A DNA stretch of 64,000 bases from Paludibacteraceae bacterium (GCA_024693065.1 JAILLP010000018.1:62001-126000), one strand, 5' to 3'. Positions 44,778-53,870 are shown, counted from the stretch's first letter. The notes: a model not told the origin generated them from the sequence alone. Numbers and translations are program-made.

Positions 44778-44785
44778 CAAAAATA
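44778..44785 (-). promoter_or_regulatory. -7 promoter box for the GT2-protease-aroBA run
   Basis: Minus-strand TATTTTTG; the leader to ATG 44750 is about 22 nt. The divergent CYTH gene has only a weaker TAAATTCG (about 44808). Confidence 0.5.
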
Positions 44786-44841
44786 CAAAATAGTGGTGAA
44801 ATAGATTAAATTCGCGTAACGATTATAGACAAAAAAACAAA

Positions 44842-45306
44842 ATGAATATCGAGATAGAAAGAAAATATTTGTTGCGCAACGAGGATTGGAGAGGTTTGGC
44901 GGAGGGTGTCTACTACAAGCAGGCCTATCTGAACGAGCGTGGCGGCAACACTGTGCGTGTGCGTATCGAGGGAGACAAGGCCAAGCTGACTATCAAGGGC
45001 AAGGCGAAGAATATCTCGCGCGTCGAGATCGAATATGACATCCCGATGGAGGATGCCGAGGCGCTTTTCTCGCTGGCCAAAACACCTTGCGTGGAGAAGT
45101 ACCGGCATAAGATCCCTTACAAGGGAAACGTTTGGGAAGTGGATGAATTCCTAGGAGAGAACAAGGGCCTTGTCATTGCGGAGATTGAGCTCAAATCGGA
45201 GGAGCAGACCTTCGAAAAGCCCGAATGGATAGGGGAGGAGGTCACCTTGGACAAGCGCTACACCAACTCGAATCTAGCGGTGAAGCCTTACTCTTCGTGG
45301 CAATAA
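44842..45306 (+). CDS. CYTH-domain (triphosphate tunnel) protein
   Basis: 154 aa, one CYTH domain. It begins with the defining ExExK motif (MNIEIERKYLL). The alternating charged strands of the tunnel follow (TVRVRIEGDKAKLTIKGK; RVEIEYDIPMEDAEALF; VWEVDEFLGENKGLVIAEIEL). Such short bacterial CYTH proteins hydrolyse inorganic triphosphate or related phosphates with a divalent metal; they are rarely true adenylate cyclases. The gene is single, convergent with the methyltransferase gene, with a shared terminator. Confidence 0.92.
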   Translation: MNIEIERKYLLRNEDWRGLAEGVYYKQAYLNERGGNTVRVRIEGDKAKLTIKGKAKNISRVEIEYDIPMEDAEALFSLAKTPCVEKYRHKIPYKGNVWEVDEFLGENKGLVIAEIELKSEEQTFEKPEWIGEEVTLDKRYTNSNLAVKPYSSWQ

Positions 45307-45313
45307 AAGAAAA

Positions 45314-45337
45314 AGAGTGATGGAAAACCATCACTCT
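45314..45337. terminator. Bidirectional terminator between the CYTH and methyltransferase genes
   Basis: AGAGTGATGG (45314-45323), AAAA and CCATCACTCT (45328-45337) form a perfect 10-bp hairpin. An A-rich run lies on the left. It overlaps the stop codon of the minus-strand gene. Confidence 0.85.
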
Positions 45338-47025
45338 TCATCATCTCTTCTTCTTCGTCCGCCGAAGTTCCTGCCACCTCTATTGTCGTCGTCATCGTCC
45401 CGACGTCTGAAAGGACGCTTGAAGTTATCACGGTTGTCTCGTCCGCCGAAATCCCTACGTCTATTGTCATCCCTATTCCGGTCGTATCTTGGTCTGCCGC
45501 GGAAATCATCGTCGTCGCGGTCCTCACGTTTCCTGAACTCTTTTCTACCCTCACCGCCGCGGAAGTCGCCACGGTCACGGTCGTATTGGTTACGGTCAAA
45601 CGGACGTTCGGAACGTCGTTCGTTCCATTCCGCCTCACGTTGGCTTTTCCTCTCTTGGTACTCTCTCTCCTTTTCGAAGGCTTCGTGTCTGCGGCGTTGG
45701 TATTCGCTCTGTTCGTTCTCGTTGTTGGAGCTTCTGTTCCAGGTGTCCTCCTCGACCCTTACGAATGAGCCATCCTCGCGGACAGGGCTGAACTTGCGCT
45801 CCTCAGGGTTTGGGGAAGAGAATCTCCTTGGTCTATCGCCCTCCTCCTGGGGGAAGGCACGGCCCTCGTTACGGTCGCGGAGGTAGTCGTTCCTACGCCC
45901 CTTGAACATCTCGTATTTCCTGAACTCGCATTCGATGGAGCCGTTGAGCAGGTGGTATTTCACGGAAGGCCTCAGACCGATGTGGTCGGTCGTCTCGCAA
46001 GGTACGGTGATGATCCAGGCGGACATATCCGTGAAGTCGTTCTTCAGTTTGGAGCCTATTTCCTCGTAGAGCTTATCCATCTCGAAAGGCTTCAACCGCT
46101 CACCGTAAGGAGGGTTGAACATCACCATCGTCTCGTTCTGAGGTCGCTCGCAACCTTGGAACGGCTGGTGTTTCAGTTCGATGTACTTAGTCATGCCCGC
46201 GCTCTTCACATTCTCCGTCGCGATGCGCAAAGCGGCGGAAGAGATATCGGAAGCATATATTTTATGGGTGAACTCCCTCTCCTGGGACTCATCGTCGTAT
46301 AGGTTCTCCAGCATTTCCTTGTCGAAGTCAGGCCATTTCTCGAAGGCGTATCCTTTGCGGTAGATGCCAGGCGCGATGTTCAAAGCCATAAGGGCAGCCT
46401 CGATGGCGATGGTGCCCGACCCGCACATAGGATCCATAAAGTCAGTCTGACCGTCCCATCCCGCCAGTTTCAACATGCCGGCGGCCAGCACCTCGTTGAT
46501 AGGCGCCTCGGTCTGCTCCACCTTATAACCTCTCATGAAGAGCGGTTCGCCGGAGCTATCCAAGGAAAGGGTGCAAACATCCTGGTTGACATGGATGTTC
46601 AGCTGCACGTCCGGGTTTTTGATGCGGACGGAAGGCCTTTCGTTGTATTTCTCCATGAAGTGGTCAGCGATAGCATCCTTGGCTTTGTAGGCGAGGAACT
46701 TGGAGTGCCTGAAGTTTTCGGAGTGGACCACAGCGTCAATGGCGAAGGTTTTCTTCGTGTCCAAGTATTGTGACCAATCCATAGCTTTGATGATTTGGTA
46801 GACCTCATCAGCGTCAGATGCGGTGAATTGATGAATAGGCTTAAGAATGCGTAGTGCTGTGCGGCATCTGAAATTTGCCTTGTACATCATCTCCTTGTCT
46901 CCGTAGAAGCGTACACCTCTTGTGATGATCTCCACTTGCTCCGCTCCTATCTCTGTCAACTCATTTGCCAGTACCTCTTCCAATCCTTGAAAGGTCTTAG
47001 CAATCATTTCAAAATTATTTGCCAT
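45331..47025 (-). CDS. RlmL-like 23S rRNA (guanine-N2) methyltransferase with Arg/Asp/Gly-rich tail
   Basis: 564 aa from ATG 47025 (MANNFEMIAKTFQGLEEVL); the frame extends 92 codons upstream but crosses the promoter and looks non-coding. A ferredoxin-like/THUMP region (1-160) is followed by a UPF0020 methyltransferase domain. The latter has DPMCGSGTIAIEAALMA (SAM site) and the catalytic NPPYGER. From about residue 375 the protein becomes a ~190-residue disordered tail rich in R, D, E and G (RDRGDFRGGEGRKEF; RRRDDDDDNRGGRNFGG), resembling RGG-type RNA-binding tails. E. coli RlmL instead carries a second methyltransferase domain. The tail probably binds rRNA. Confidence 0.9.
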   Translation of the reverse strand: MANNFEMIAKTFQGLEEVLANELTEIGAEQVEIITRGVRFYGDKEMMYKANFRCRTALRILKPIHQFTASDADEVYQIIKAMDWSQYLDTKKTFAIDAVVHSENFRHSKFLAYKAKDAIADHFMEKYNERPSVRIKNPDVQLNIHVNQDVCTLSLDSSGEPLFMRGYKVEQTEAPINEVLAAGMLKLAGWDGQTDFMDPMCGSGTIAIEAALMALNIAPGIYRKGYAFEKWPDFDKEMLENLYDDESQEREFTHKIYASDISSAALRIATENVKSAGMTKYIELKHQPFQGCERPQNETMVMFNPPYGERLKPFEMDKLYEEIGSKLKNDFTDMSAWIITVPCETTDHIGLRPSVKYHLLNGSIECEFRKYEMFKGRRNDYLRDRNEGRAFPQEEGDRPRRFSSPNPEERKFSPVREDGSFVRVEEDTWNRSSNNENEQSEYQRRRHEAFEKEREYQERKSQREAEWNERRSERPFDRNQYDRDRGDFRGGEGRKEFRKREDRDDDDFRGRPRYDRNRDDNRRRDFGGRDNRDNFKRPFRRRDDDDDNRGGRNFGGRRRRDDEE

Positions 47026-47053
47026 CGCGAAAATTTGTATATTTGTGCCGTTG

Positions 47054-47061
47054 CAAAGATA
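47054..47061 (-). promoter_or_regulatory. -7 promoter box for the RlmL-like gene
   Basis: Minus-strand TATCTTTG; the leader to ATG 47025 is about 22 nt, which supports that start. Confidence 0.55.
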
Positions 47062-47091
47062 CGAAGAATTATAATAGTTTTCGTAAAGACA

Positions 47092-47188
47092 GAAAAAAAC
47101 CACAACTGACTCTTCACAGAGTGATTGTGGTCGCCTATTTAAAGTATAAATGTTTCCTGACAACGAAATATATAATTCATTTCGTTTT
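47092..47188 (-). ncRNA. Candidate small RNA (about 95 nt)
   Basis: On the minus strand a TACATTTG box (47202-47195) would start RNA near 47188. The RNA opens with a perfect 8-bp hairpin, AACGAAAT/ATTTCGTT (47162-47186). It ends in a two-part terminator stem, CCACAA/TTGTGG with inner ACTCT/AGAGT (47100-47130), followed by seven U (47099-47093). The only ORF inside is 13 codons. The transcript would end before the promoter of the RlmL-like gene. No known RNA family is recognised, and the terminator is left unexplained by any other gene. Confidence 0.45.
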
Positions 47189-47194
47189 GCATTG

Positions 47195-47202
47195 CAAATG
47201 TA
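47195..47202 (-). promoter_or_regulatory. -7 box for the candidate small RNA
   Basis: Minus-strand TACATTTG fits TAnnTTTG; a TTG -33 element is not obvious. Confidence 0.4.
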
Positions 47203-47310
47203 ACAACAATACGCATGTGGGAGGGGTGAACCATGTTTCATATAACGGATAATTTTGTTACAAATGCAAAAAACATGCGGTGAAATCGCCTTTTTTAGCA
47301 CATTTTTAGT

Positions 47311-47318
47311 TAGATTTG
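47311..47318 (+). promoter_or_regulatory. -7 promoter box for the rdgB-porZ-tsaE run
   Basis: TAGATTTG fits TAnnTTTG. A start near 47325 is too close to ATG 47329 and favours ATG 47341. Confidence 0.5.
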
Positions 47319-47340
47319 TATCGAAAATATGACAGAAAGA

Positions 47341-47922
47341 ATGAAACAGTTAGTCTTCGCGACAAACAACTCCCACAAGGTGGATGAGGTGAAAAATAAA
47401 TTAGGTGGAATGTTCGAGATCAAAACGCTCTCGGAAATCGGATGTACGGAAGATATTCCTGAAACATCCGACACATTGCGAGGAAATGCGGGACAGAAGT
47501 CACACTACCTATTCGATCGTTTCCACTGTGACTGCTTCGCCGACGACACAGGGTTGGAGGTGGAAGCCTTGGATGGCGCACCAGGCGTCTACTCGGCTAG
47601 ATACGCAGGACCGGCGAAAGACTCCGAGGCGAACATAGATAAATTATTGTCCGAGCTCAAGGGAAAGGAGAACCGCCGCGCCAGGTTCAGGACAGTCATC
47701 TCCCTAATCCTTGAAGGAGAAGAATACTTATTCGAAGGAATCGTCAACGGTACAATCTTGACAGAGAGACATGGCTCCCACGGGTTCGGATACGACCCCG
47801 TGTTCCAACCAGACGGATACAACTGCTCCTTCGCGGAGCTTTCCATGGAAGAGAAAAACAAAATCAGCCATCGAGGGAAAGCGACAGAACAACTCATCCG
47901 TTTTTTATGTGCAACCAAATAA
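47341..47922 (+). CDS. rdgB: XTP/dITP diphosphatase (RdgB/HAM1)
   Basis: 193 aa from ATG 47341 ([21 protein letters not shown]), the usual family start; ATG 47329 adds four residues. Motifs: [12 protein letters not shown] (substrate binding), [25 protein letters not shown] (catalytic Asp) and [13 protein letters not shown]. It hydrolyses ITP, dITP and XTP to monophosphates, cleaning the nucleotide pool. porZ starts 7 bases downstream, so the genes share a transcript. Confidence 0.95.
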   Translation: MKQLVFATNNSHKVDEVKNKLGGMFEIKTLSEIGCTEDIPETSDTLRGNAGQKSHYLFDRFHCDCFADDTGLEVEALDGAPGVYSARYAGPAKDSEANIDKLLSELKGKENRRARFRTVISLILEGEEYLFEGIVNGTILTERHGSHGFGYDPVFQPDGYNCSFAELSMEEKNKISHRGKATEQLIRFLCATK

Positions 47923-47929
47923 CGATCTC

Positions 47930-50299
47930 ATGAAGAGAACCCTAATACGACTAATAATATTCATATGCGCCATTTGCTGCGCATCATCGAGCTACTCTCA
48001 ACTGCCGATGGGGAGTTGGCAGACATTCTTCAGCTATAACCATGTCGGCAACCTGACACAGTCCAAGGATAAAGTATATATCCTAAGTAGTGGTAACCTC
48101 TTCTCTGTGGATAAGGAATACGAGAGCATCGAAACATACACGAAACTGACGGGCCTCACCGACGGAAACATCTCCAAGATCGCTTACTGCCAGTCCAGGA
48201 ACACCCTTGTTATCGTGTACGAGAACTGCAACATCGACCTGCTGAACGGCTCTCACGTCACAAACATCAACGACCTGAAACGGACAGAAATGAGTAACAA
48301 GAAGGTGAACGACATCACCATCTCGGGAAAATATGCCTATCTGGCCTGCGGTTTCGGTATCGTAGTGATCGATCTGGAAAGGGAAGAAGTGGCCGACACC
48401 TATATCCTCGGAGAGGGTGGACGATACCTGAATGTCGAAAAGGTAGTTTTCCTCAACGATTCCATCTACGCACAGTCCGGAAACACAATTCGTTACGCCT
48501 ACCAGAAAGATGATAATCTGGCAGACTTCAATCATTGGAAAAATTTTTATATCTATTCGAACAAGGCTGACAATACGCAGATATCAGATTTAGACTCTCT
48601 GAATGTGGATAGCCTGATAAATGAGGGAGAACTTCTTTCCGTATCAAAGATTTCATCTTTCGGAAAATCCATGCTGTTTTGCTCCAATAATGTCCTCTAT
48701 AAGAAAGATAGCGTCCTGACCCCTATCAGACCTATCTCCTCTTCCGCACACATATCGGTTGGCGAAAGAATGGTCATCTCAGAAAACGGATCCATGGTCG
48801 TCTACAACAGCAACCTGGACACTGTCGCCGAAATATCTACCGACTCGATACTAGAAGCTATATATGACCCACAAAGCAAAGCGTACTGGGCGAGCGCCTG
48901 CCAGGAGGATGGGCAATCCCTCCTGCGGAAATATGGAGAGGATGGATCTTTCATCAACCAATATATCCCGAAGGGACCAATGTCAGGTGAAATCGCTTTC
49001 GTTAAATACCTTAACGGGAATCTCTACACCGGTAGTGGCGGACCATTTGACCGCCCTCTGGCCACGCCAGGCGTTATCCAGACTCTCATAGGAAACAGAT
49101 GGTCTATCATCACGGAACAGGGTATGGACTCCACCATCTTAAAAGACAAGAACTTCTTGGATGTGCTCGATATCGCCGTTGATCCGAAAGACCCTGACCA
49201 CTTCTTCGCATCGACATGGAAGGGCCTTTTCGAATTCCAAGGGGTTACCCTTATCAACCATTATGACGAAAGAAACACACCTATCCATGCGGATGGGGAG
49301 AATACTATTGTCGATGGACTGAAATACGACAACGACGGAAACCTCTGGATGATGAACATCTTGTCCCACATCCCTATCCATGTCCTAACCCCTAATAAAG
49401 AATGGATTTCATTGATTTACCCTAGAATCCTGAACCAAGAGGGCCTCAGGGACTTGTTCCTCGATAGCAGAGGCTACTTGTGGGTAATACTTTATCGTAA
49501 AGGTCCAGGCGTGTTCTGCGCGGACCTGAACGGAACCCCTTTGAATTCAAACGATGATAAGAGCGTGTTCCTATCCGTCTTCCAGGATAAAAGCTCCAAC
49601 GCCTTGATTCCTACCACCGTCCGCGCGATCGCAGAGGATATGGACGGAGTGATATGGATCGGAACAGACAAGGGCCCTGTGCTAATCTCCGACGCTTCTA
49701 AGGTGTTCGACTCCGATTTCAAGGTGGACCGCATCAAGATTACCCGTGAGGACAACCCTAACTATGCTGACTATTTGCTCGAGAATGAACAAATTAACGC
49801 AATAGCTATAGATGGTAGCAACAGGAAATGGATCGGAACAAACTCGACCGGACTCTATTTGCTATCCCCAGACGGAAAGGAAACAATCCATCACTTCACA
49901 ACGGAGAATAGCCCGTTCACATCGAACACCATCATGGATCTATCGATAGATAACGAAACAGGTGGCATCTTCATCGCCACATCCACGGGTCTCTTCCTCT
50001 ACCAAAGCGATGCGACGAAAGGCTCGGAATCCTACAAGAAAGTGTATGTCTACCCTAACCCTGTCAGAGAGACATACACCGGACCTATCAGCATTATGGG
50101 TCTGCTGGAAAATTCCCAAGTTCGTATCTCCGACTCGGAAGGCAGAATCATCCATGAGGGTAACTCCAACGGCGGAACCTATGTATGGGACGGAAAAGAC
50201 TTGAACGGCAGGAAAGTGAACACAGGTATCTACTTCATCTATGCCGCCTTGTCTGATGGTAGCTCCAAGATGGTCACCAAAATAGCGATTATTAGATAG
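47930..50299 (+). CDS. porZ: PorZ-like type IX secretion system component
   Basis: 789 aa from ATG 47930 (MKRTLIRLIIFICAICCASS), close to the 776 aa of P. gingivalis PorZ. A signal peptide is followed by two seven-bladed beta-propeller regions (about 30-330 and 350-690). They contain repeated blade motifs such as WKGLFEFQGVTLINHYDERN, DNDGNLWMMNI, DMDGVIWIGTDKGPVLI and GSNRKWIGTNSTGLYLL. A C-terminal T9SS-type domain follows (VYVYPNPVRETYTGPISI ... KVNTGIYFIYAAL ... MVTKIAIIR). In P. gingivalis PorZ sits on the surface with the PorU sortase and delivers anionic LPS. The product supports an active T9SS in this organism. Confidence 0.88.
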   Translation: MKRTLIRLIIFICAICCASSSYSQLPMGSWQTFFSYNHVGNLTQSKDKVYILSSGNLFSVDKEYESIETYTKLTGLTDGNISKIAYCQSRNTLVIVYENCNIDLLNGSHVTNINDLKRTEMSNKKVNDITISGKYAYLACGFGIVVIDLEREEVADTYILGEGGRYLNVEKVVFLNDSIYAQSGNTIRYAYQKDDNLADFNHWKNFYIYSNKADNTQISDLDSLNVDSLINEGELLSVSKISSFGKSMLFCSNNVLYKKDSVLTPIRPISSSAHISVGERMVISENGSMVVYNSNLDTVAEISTDSILEAIYDPQSKAYWASACQEDGQSLLRKYGEDGSFINQYIPKGPMSGEIAFVKYLNGNLYTGSGGPFDRPLATPGVIQTLIGNRWSIITEQGMDSTILKDKNFLDVLDIAVDPKDPDHFFASTWKGLFEFQGVTLINHYDERNTPIHADGENTIVDGLKYDNDGNLWMMNILSHIPIHVLTPNKEWISLIYPRILNQEGLRDLFLDSRGYLWVILYRKGPGVFCADLNGTPLNSNDDKSVFLSVFQDKSSNALIPTTVRAIAEDMDGVIWIGTDKGPVLISDASKVFDSDFKVDRIKITREDNPNYADYLLENEQINAIAIDGSNRKWIGTNSTGLYLLSPDGKETIHHFTTENSPFTSNTIMDLSIDNETGGIFIATSTGLFLYQSDATKGSESYKKVYVYPNPVRETYTGPISIMGLLENSQVRISDSEGRIIHEGNSNGGTYVWDGKDLNGRKVNTGIYFIYAALSDGSSKMVTKIAIIR

Positions 50300-50317
50300 T
50301 GCATATTGGATAGCGCA

Positions 50318-50734
50318 ATGGTAATAAATGACTTATCTTCTATAAGGGAAACCGCAAAAGAGTTTGTCTCCCAAATGGGTGACCACCGGGTTTTCCTTTT
50401 CTACGGCTCGATGGGGGCTGGTAAAACCACCTTCATCCGCGCCATCTGCGAAGAATTGGGTGTCGAGGATGTCATCAATAGCCCCACATTCGCAATCGTA
50501 AACGAATATACAGACAAAAAGGGTGACCCTATATATCATTTCGATTTTTACCGAATCAACAAAGTGGAGGAGGCCTACGACTTCGGCTACGAGGATTATT
50601 TCTACAGCGGCAACGTCTGCTTCGTGGAGTGGCCGGAGATGATCGAGGAACTCTTGCCGCCTGATGCGGTCAGGGTCTCCATCCAGGAAATGCCGGACGG
50701 CTCAAGGAACGTCAACATTACCCAACAGGCATGA
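50318..50734 (+). CDS. tsaE: tRNA threonylcarbamoyladenosine biosynthesis ATPase TsaE
   Basis: 138 aa from ATG 50318; a TTG at 50306 is less likely. Walker A is FLFYGSMGAGKTTFIRAI; NSPTFAIVNEY, YHFDFYRI and CFVEWPEMIEELLPPD are TsaE hallmarks. TsaE powers the TsaB-TsaD complex that makes t6A37 in ANN-decoding tRNAs. It overlaps the following glycosyltransferase gene by 4 bases (ATGA). Confidence 0.95.
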   Translation: MVINDLSSIRETAKEFVSQMGDHRVFLFYGSMGAGKTTFIRAICEELGVEDVINSPTFAIVNEYTDKKGDPIYHFDFYRINKVEEAYDFGYEDYFYSGNVCFVEWPEMIEELLPPDAVRVSIQEMPDGSRNVNITQQA

Positions 50735-51855
50735 AAATAGGTTTCGACGCTAAACGGGCTTTCTGTAACACCCGCGGGTTGGGCAACTATAGCCGTGACA
50801 CCATCCGGCTCCTGACCGAACAGTTCCCGGAGAATGATTATATACTCTTCACTCCGAAGATTAAGGAGTCCATCCGTTGGAACTATAACGAACAATGCGC
50901 CTCAACGGTCTTGCCCCAAGGCATCCATGCGAAAAGTATCTTTTCTTCCCTCTGGCGCACCCGAGGGATCTGCAAGGACATCGAACGCCTGGACCTGGAC
51001 ATCTACCACGGACTGAGCCACGAATTGCCTTACGGAATAGAAAAAACACGCACGAAGACGGTCGTCACCATGCATGACTTGATCTTCTTGAAGAACCCGG
51101 AATTGTTCCCTCTTTTCGACCGATACTCTTTCCGAAAAAAATATATCCATGGTTGCAAAACAGCGGATAGGGTCATCGCTATCAGCGAGGAGACGAAGCG
51201 CGACCTGATGGAGCTCCTGCACGAGGAGGAGTCCCGGATCGACGTGGTCTACCAAGGCTGTAACCCTGTGTTCCATCAACCTGTGGAGGAGGCGGAGCTT
51301 GAGACGGTTCGACAAAAATATGCGCTCCCCAACGAGTTCATGCTGATCATCTGCGCCATCGAGCGGAGAAAGAACCATGAACTGATCCTTAAGGCCATGC
51401 GCCACCCACAGCTGGACCTCCCGCTCGTCATCGTGGGAAGGCCTTCCGAATACAAAAAACATTTGGAGGAACTCATCCGTGAGTATGGTCTCGAAAATAG
51501 GGTGATCTTCTTGGACGCGATGCCTACGACCGCCTTGCCTGCGCTCTATAAGCTTGCCTCCGTGTTCGTCTACCCTTCCCTGTTCGAAGGGTTTGGCATA
51601 CCGATCCTGGAGTCCCTCACCATGGGTACGCCCGTCGTGACCAGCGAGGGAAGCTGCTTCCGTGAGACGGGTGGGGACGCCGCCAAGTATGTCGACTGCA
51701 ACAACCCGGACCAGCTGGCGGAGACTCTCATCGACGTGCTCCAACATCAGGAGGTGCGTGACGGGATGATCGCCGCAGGCCTTGCGCACGCCCAGAAATT
51801 CACGGATAGAGCGGTCGCCCATAACTTAATGTCAGTCTATAAAAAAATTTCATGA
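50731..51855 (+). CDS. GT4-family glycosyltransferase
   Basis: 374 aa, GT-B fold. The N-terminal part is MKIGFDAKRAFCNTRGLGNYSR, with TVVTMHDLIFLKNPELF and ADRVIAISEETKRDL between the domains. The C-terminal part has ICAIERRKNHELILKAM, LPLVIVGRPSEYKKHL and the E-x7-E nucleotide-sugar motif SLFEGFGIPILESLTMGTPVV. It resembles mannosyltransferase-type enzymes; the substrate is unknown. It is coupled to tsaE by an ATGA overlap and followed one base later by the helicase gene. Confidence 0.9.
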   Translation: MKIGFDAKRAFCNTRGLGNYSRDTIRLLTEQFPENDYILFTPKIKESIRWNYNEQCASTVLPQGIHAKSIFSSLWRTRGICKDIERLDLDIYHGLSHELPYGIEKTRTKTVVTMHDLIFLKNPELFPLFDRYSFRKKYIHGCKTADRVIAISEETKRDLMELLHEEESRIDVVYQGCNPVFHQPVEEAELETVRQKYALPNEFMLIICAIERRKNHELILKAMRHPQLDLPLVIVGRPSEYKKHLEELIREYGLENRVIFLDAMPTTALPALYKLASVFVYPSLFEGFGIPILESLTMGTPVVTSEGSCFRETGGDAAKYVDCNNPDQLAETLIDVLQHQEVRDGMIAAGLAHAQKFTDRAVAHNLMSVYKKIS

Positions 51856-51856
51856 T

Positions 51857-53176
51857 ATGTCGGACATCATCACCAACACCCTACAGACCATCGGTATCAA
51901 TGAGTTGAACGAAATGCAACAGACCTCCCTCCGCGCCAATGAGTCGGGTAGGGACGTCGTGCTCCTCTCCCCTACGGGTTCGGGCAAGACGTTGGCCTTC
52001 CTCCTTCCGTTGCTCAAGCAGATGAAGCAGGGCACCGACACGACCCAAGCCTTGGTCATCGCCCCGTCGCGCGAATTGGCGCTTCAGATCGAGGAGGTCT
52101 TCCGCTCCTTCAAGAGCGACTTCCACATCACTTGCTGCTACGGCGGCCACCCATTCGAGGTGGAGAAGAACGCTTTGGCCAACCACCCTGAACTGGTGGT
52201 CGGCACACCGGGGCGCCTCTTGGACCATATCAACCAAAAGAGTTTTAGCCCCGAAACCATCAAATTCCTGGTGCTGGATGAATTCGACAAGTCCCTTGAA
52301 CTAGGCTTCCAAGGCGAAATGGAGGCGGTCATCTCCCAGCTGACGGGCGTGAAGAAACGCATGATGCTCTCCGCCACGAAGTCGGAGGAGATTCCTCCCT
52401 TCACGAAGATACACCACCCGATGGTGCTCGATTTCCTAGGCAACACGGAGACCCTCCGCTCGCTAAAGGTCCATCTGGTGCAATCCCCTATCAAAGACAA
52501 ACTGGAGACCCTTTTGAAACTGGTCTGCACCATAGGCAATCAACCTACCCTGATCTTCTGCAACTATAGGGAATCGGTGGAACGTATCGCTAATTTCCTG
52601 AAAAAGAATAAATTGGATTGTAAGATGTTCCATGGCGGCATGGAGCAGGTGGATCGGGAGAAGTCTCTGTTCCAATTCAGGAACGGAACCTCCTACTTGC
52701 TGGTCTCCACCGACCTAGCCTCCAGGGGCTTGGACATCCCTGAGATACAGAACGTGGTGCACTACCACCTCCCCATCAACAAGGAATCCTACACGCACCG
52801 TAACGGAAGGACGGCCAGGATGTATGCGGACGGTAACGCCTACATCATCCTCCACGGGGAGGAACACCTGCCGGACTTCCTCGAAGGGGAGGAACTGAAC
52901 CCATTCGAGCTGCCGGAAGTGTGCAAGGCGCCACAACCCTCCGAATGGGCCTCCGTCTACATCGGCAAAGGGAAGCGGGACAAACTCAGCAAAGGAGACA
53001 TCGCCGGCTTCCTCATGAAGAAGGGCGAACTTGGGAAAGATGATTTAGGTAGGATAGAGGTGAAGGAACAATTCTCCTTCGCCACGGTGCGTCGCACAAA
53101 GATACAGGCCCTCCTGCAAAAGGTGCGTGGCGAGAAAATCAAGGGGATGAAAACACTATTCGAGGAGGCTATATAG
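51857..53176 (+). CDS. DEAD-box-type RNA helicase
   Basis: 439 aa. Motif I is SPTGSGKTLAF and motif Ia PSRELALQ; GTPGRLLDHI follows. Motif II reads DEFD instead of DEAD, motif III is SAT, and the C-terminal RecA domain has SRGLDIPEIQNVVHYHLP and HRNGRTARM. A C-terminal extension (FLMKKGELGKDDLGRIEVKEQFSFATVRRTKIQALLQ) resembles a DbpA-like RNA-binding domain. It probably remodels RNA, perhaps during ribosome assembly. The DEFD variant keeps the catalytic D-E pair. Confidence 0.92.
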   Translation: MSDIITNTLQTIGINELNEMQQTSLRANESGRDVVLLSPTGSGKTLAFLLPLLKQMKQGTDTTQALVIAPSRELALQIEEVFRSFKSDFHITCCYGGHPFEVEKNALANHPELVVGTPGRLLDHINQKSFSPETIKFLVLDEFDKSLELGFQGEMEAVISQLTGVKKRMMLSATKSEEIPPFTKIHHPMVLDFLGNTETLRSLKVHLVQSPIKDKLETLLKLVCTIGNQPTLIFCNYRESVERIANFLKKNKLDCKMFHGGMEQVDREKSLFQFRNGTSYLLVSTDLASRGLDIPEIQNVVHYHLPINKESYTHRNGRTARMYADGNAYIILHGEEHLPDFLEGEELNPFELPEVCKAPQPSEWASVYIGKGKRDKLSKGDIAGFLMKKGELGKDDLGRIEVKEQFSFATVRRTKIQALLQKVRGEKIKGMKTLFEEAI

Positions 53177-53243
53177 GGGCGAAGAATCTTTCGCGCTTAC
53201 CATCACCTTTGGCATTCACGGAAAGTCCAATCCAGGGTGCCCA

Positions 53244-53870
53244 TCATTTATTCTTTTCCGAGAAATCGAGTATATTCTTAATCAACAATAGAAACTCATC
53301 CTTTTCTCCCCTACACTCCCATGAGGAGAACTTCTGTTCTTTGAAAGCCGCGAGAAGGGAATCCTCCTCACCGACAGTCCCATGAACCTCCTTTTTGCGG
53401 CACTCCATCAGATCGCCCTTCTTGTCAAAATAGTAATGATACTGATACTTGGCACGATCCGATTCAGGGTCCATGTCATAACCAGACAGGCTGTCACATA
53501 CTGCATTAATCCATACCAACTTGCCCTTTTCAAACACACATTCTATATCTGAAGAACTAGGATGCCCCCAATAGCAGTGTTGATGGGAAATCTTCTTGAT
53601 AGTTAAGTCGAGAGACGGATGGTGGCCACTTTTGATGGATAGGAGATATATATTCTCTTCAGACGCTAACTCATCCTCTGAGTAATCGGAATAGTCTAAA
53701 TCGAAAAACTTATTAGTAAGATCACATTCTGAATCCATGACAAACTTCAGGCCCGTATAATATTTGTCAACCGCATCACTGGAGAGCGAGGAATTCCCTT
53801 CCGACAGGTTTCGGGCGATCATAGGGGAGATAAAAATCCCTAACACTCCTATGTACAATAGTTTTCTCAT
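53244..53870 (-). CDS. Hypothetical exported protein
   Basis: 208 aa, family not recognised. The N-terminal hydrophobic segment (LLYIGVLGIFISPMIA) looks like a signal peptide or anchor. The mature part has acidic stretches (FFDLDYSDYSEDELASEEN), then beta-type segments (DIECVFEKGKLVWINAVC; YQYHYYFDKKGDLMECRKKE). It is probably periplasmic. It is the most AT-rich gene in its neighbourhood and may be lineage-specific. It is convergent with the helicase gene. Confidence 0.65.
   Translation of the reverse strand: MRKLLYIGVLGIFISPMIARNLSEGNSSLSSDAVDKYYTGLKFVMDSECDLTNKFFDLDYSDYSEDELASEENIYLLSIKSGHHPSLDLTIKKISHQHCYWGHPSSSDIECVFEKGKLVWINAVCDSLSGYDMDPESDRAKYQYHYYFDKKGDLMECRKKEVHGTVGEEDSLLAAFKEQKFSSWECRGEKDEFLLLIKNILDFSEKNK

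Noticed and set aside
47026-47301. N-terminal 92-residue extension of the RlmL-like protein
   Set aside because: It crosses the promoter and the candidate small RNA, is Cys/Tyr rich without domain features, and the family starts at MANNFEM.
52268-52290. DEFD in helicase motif II as a sign of an inactive enzyme
   Set aside because: The catalytic D-E pair is kept and the fourth position is D as in DEAD; only the third residue differs, and all other motifs are intact.
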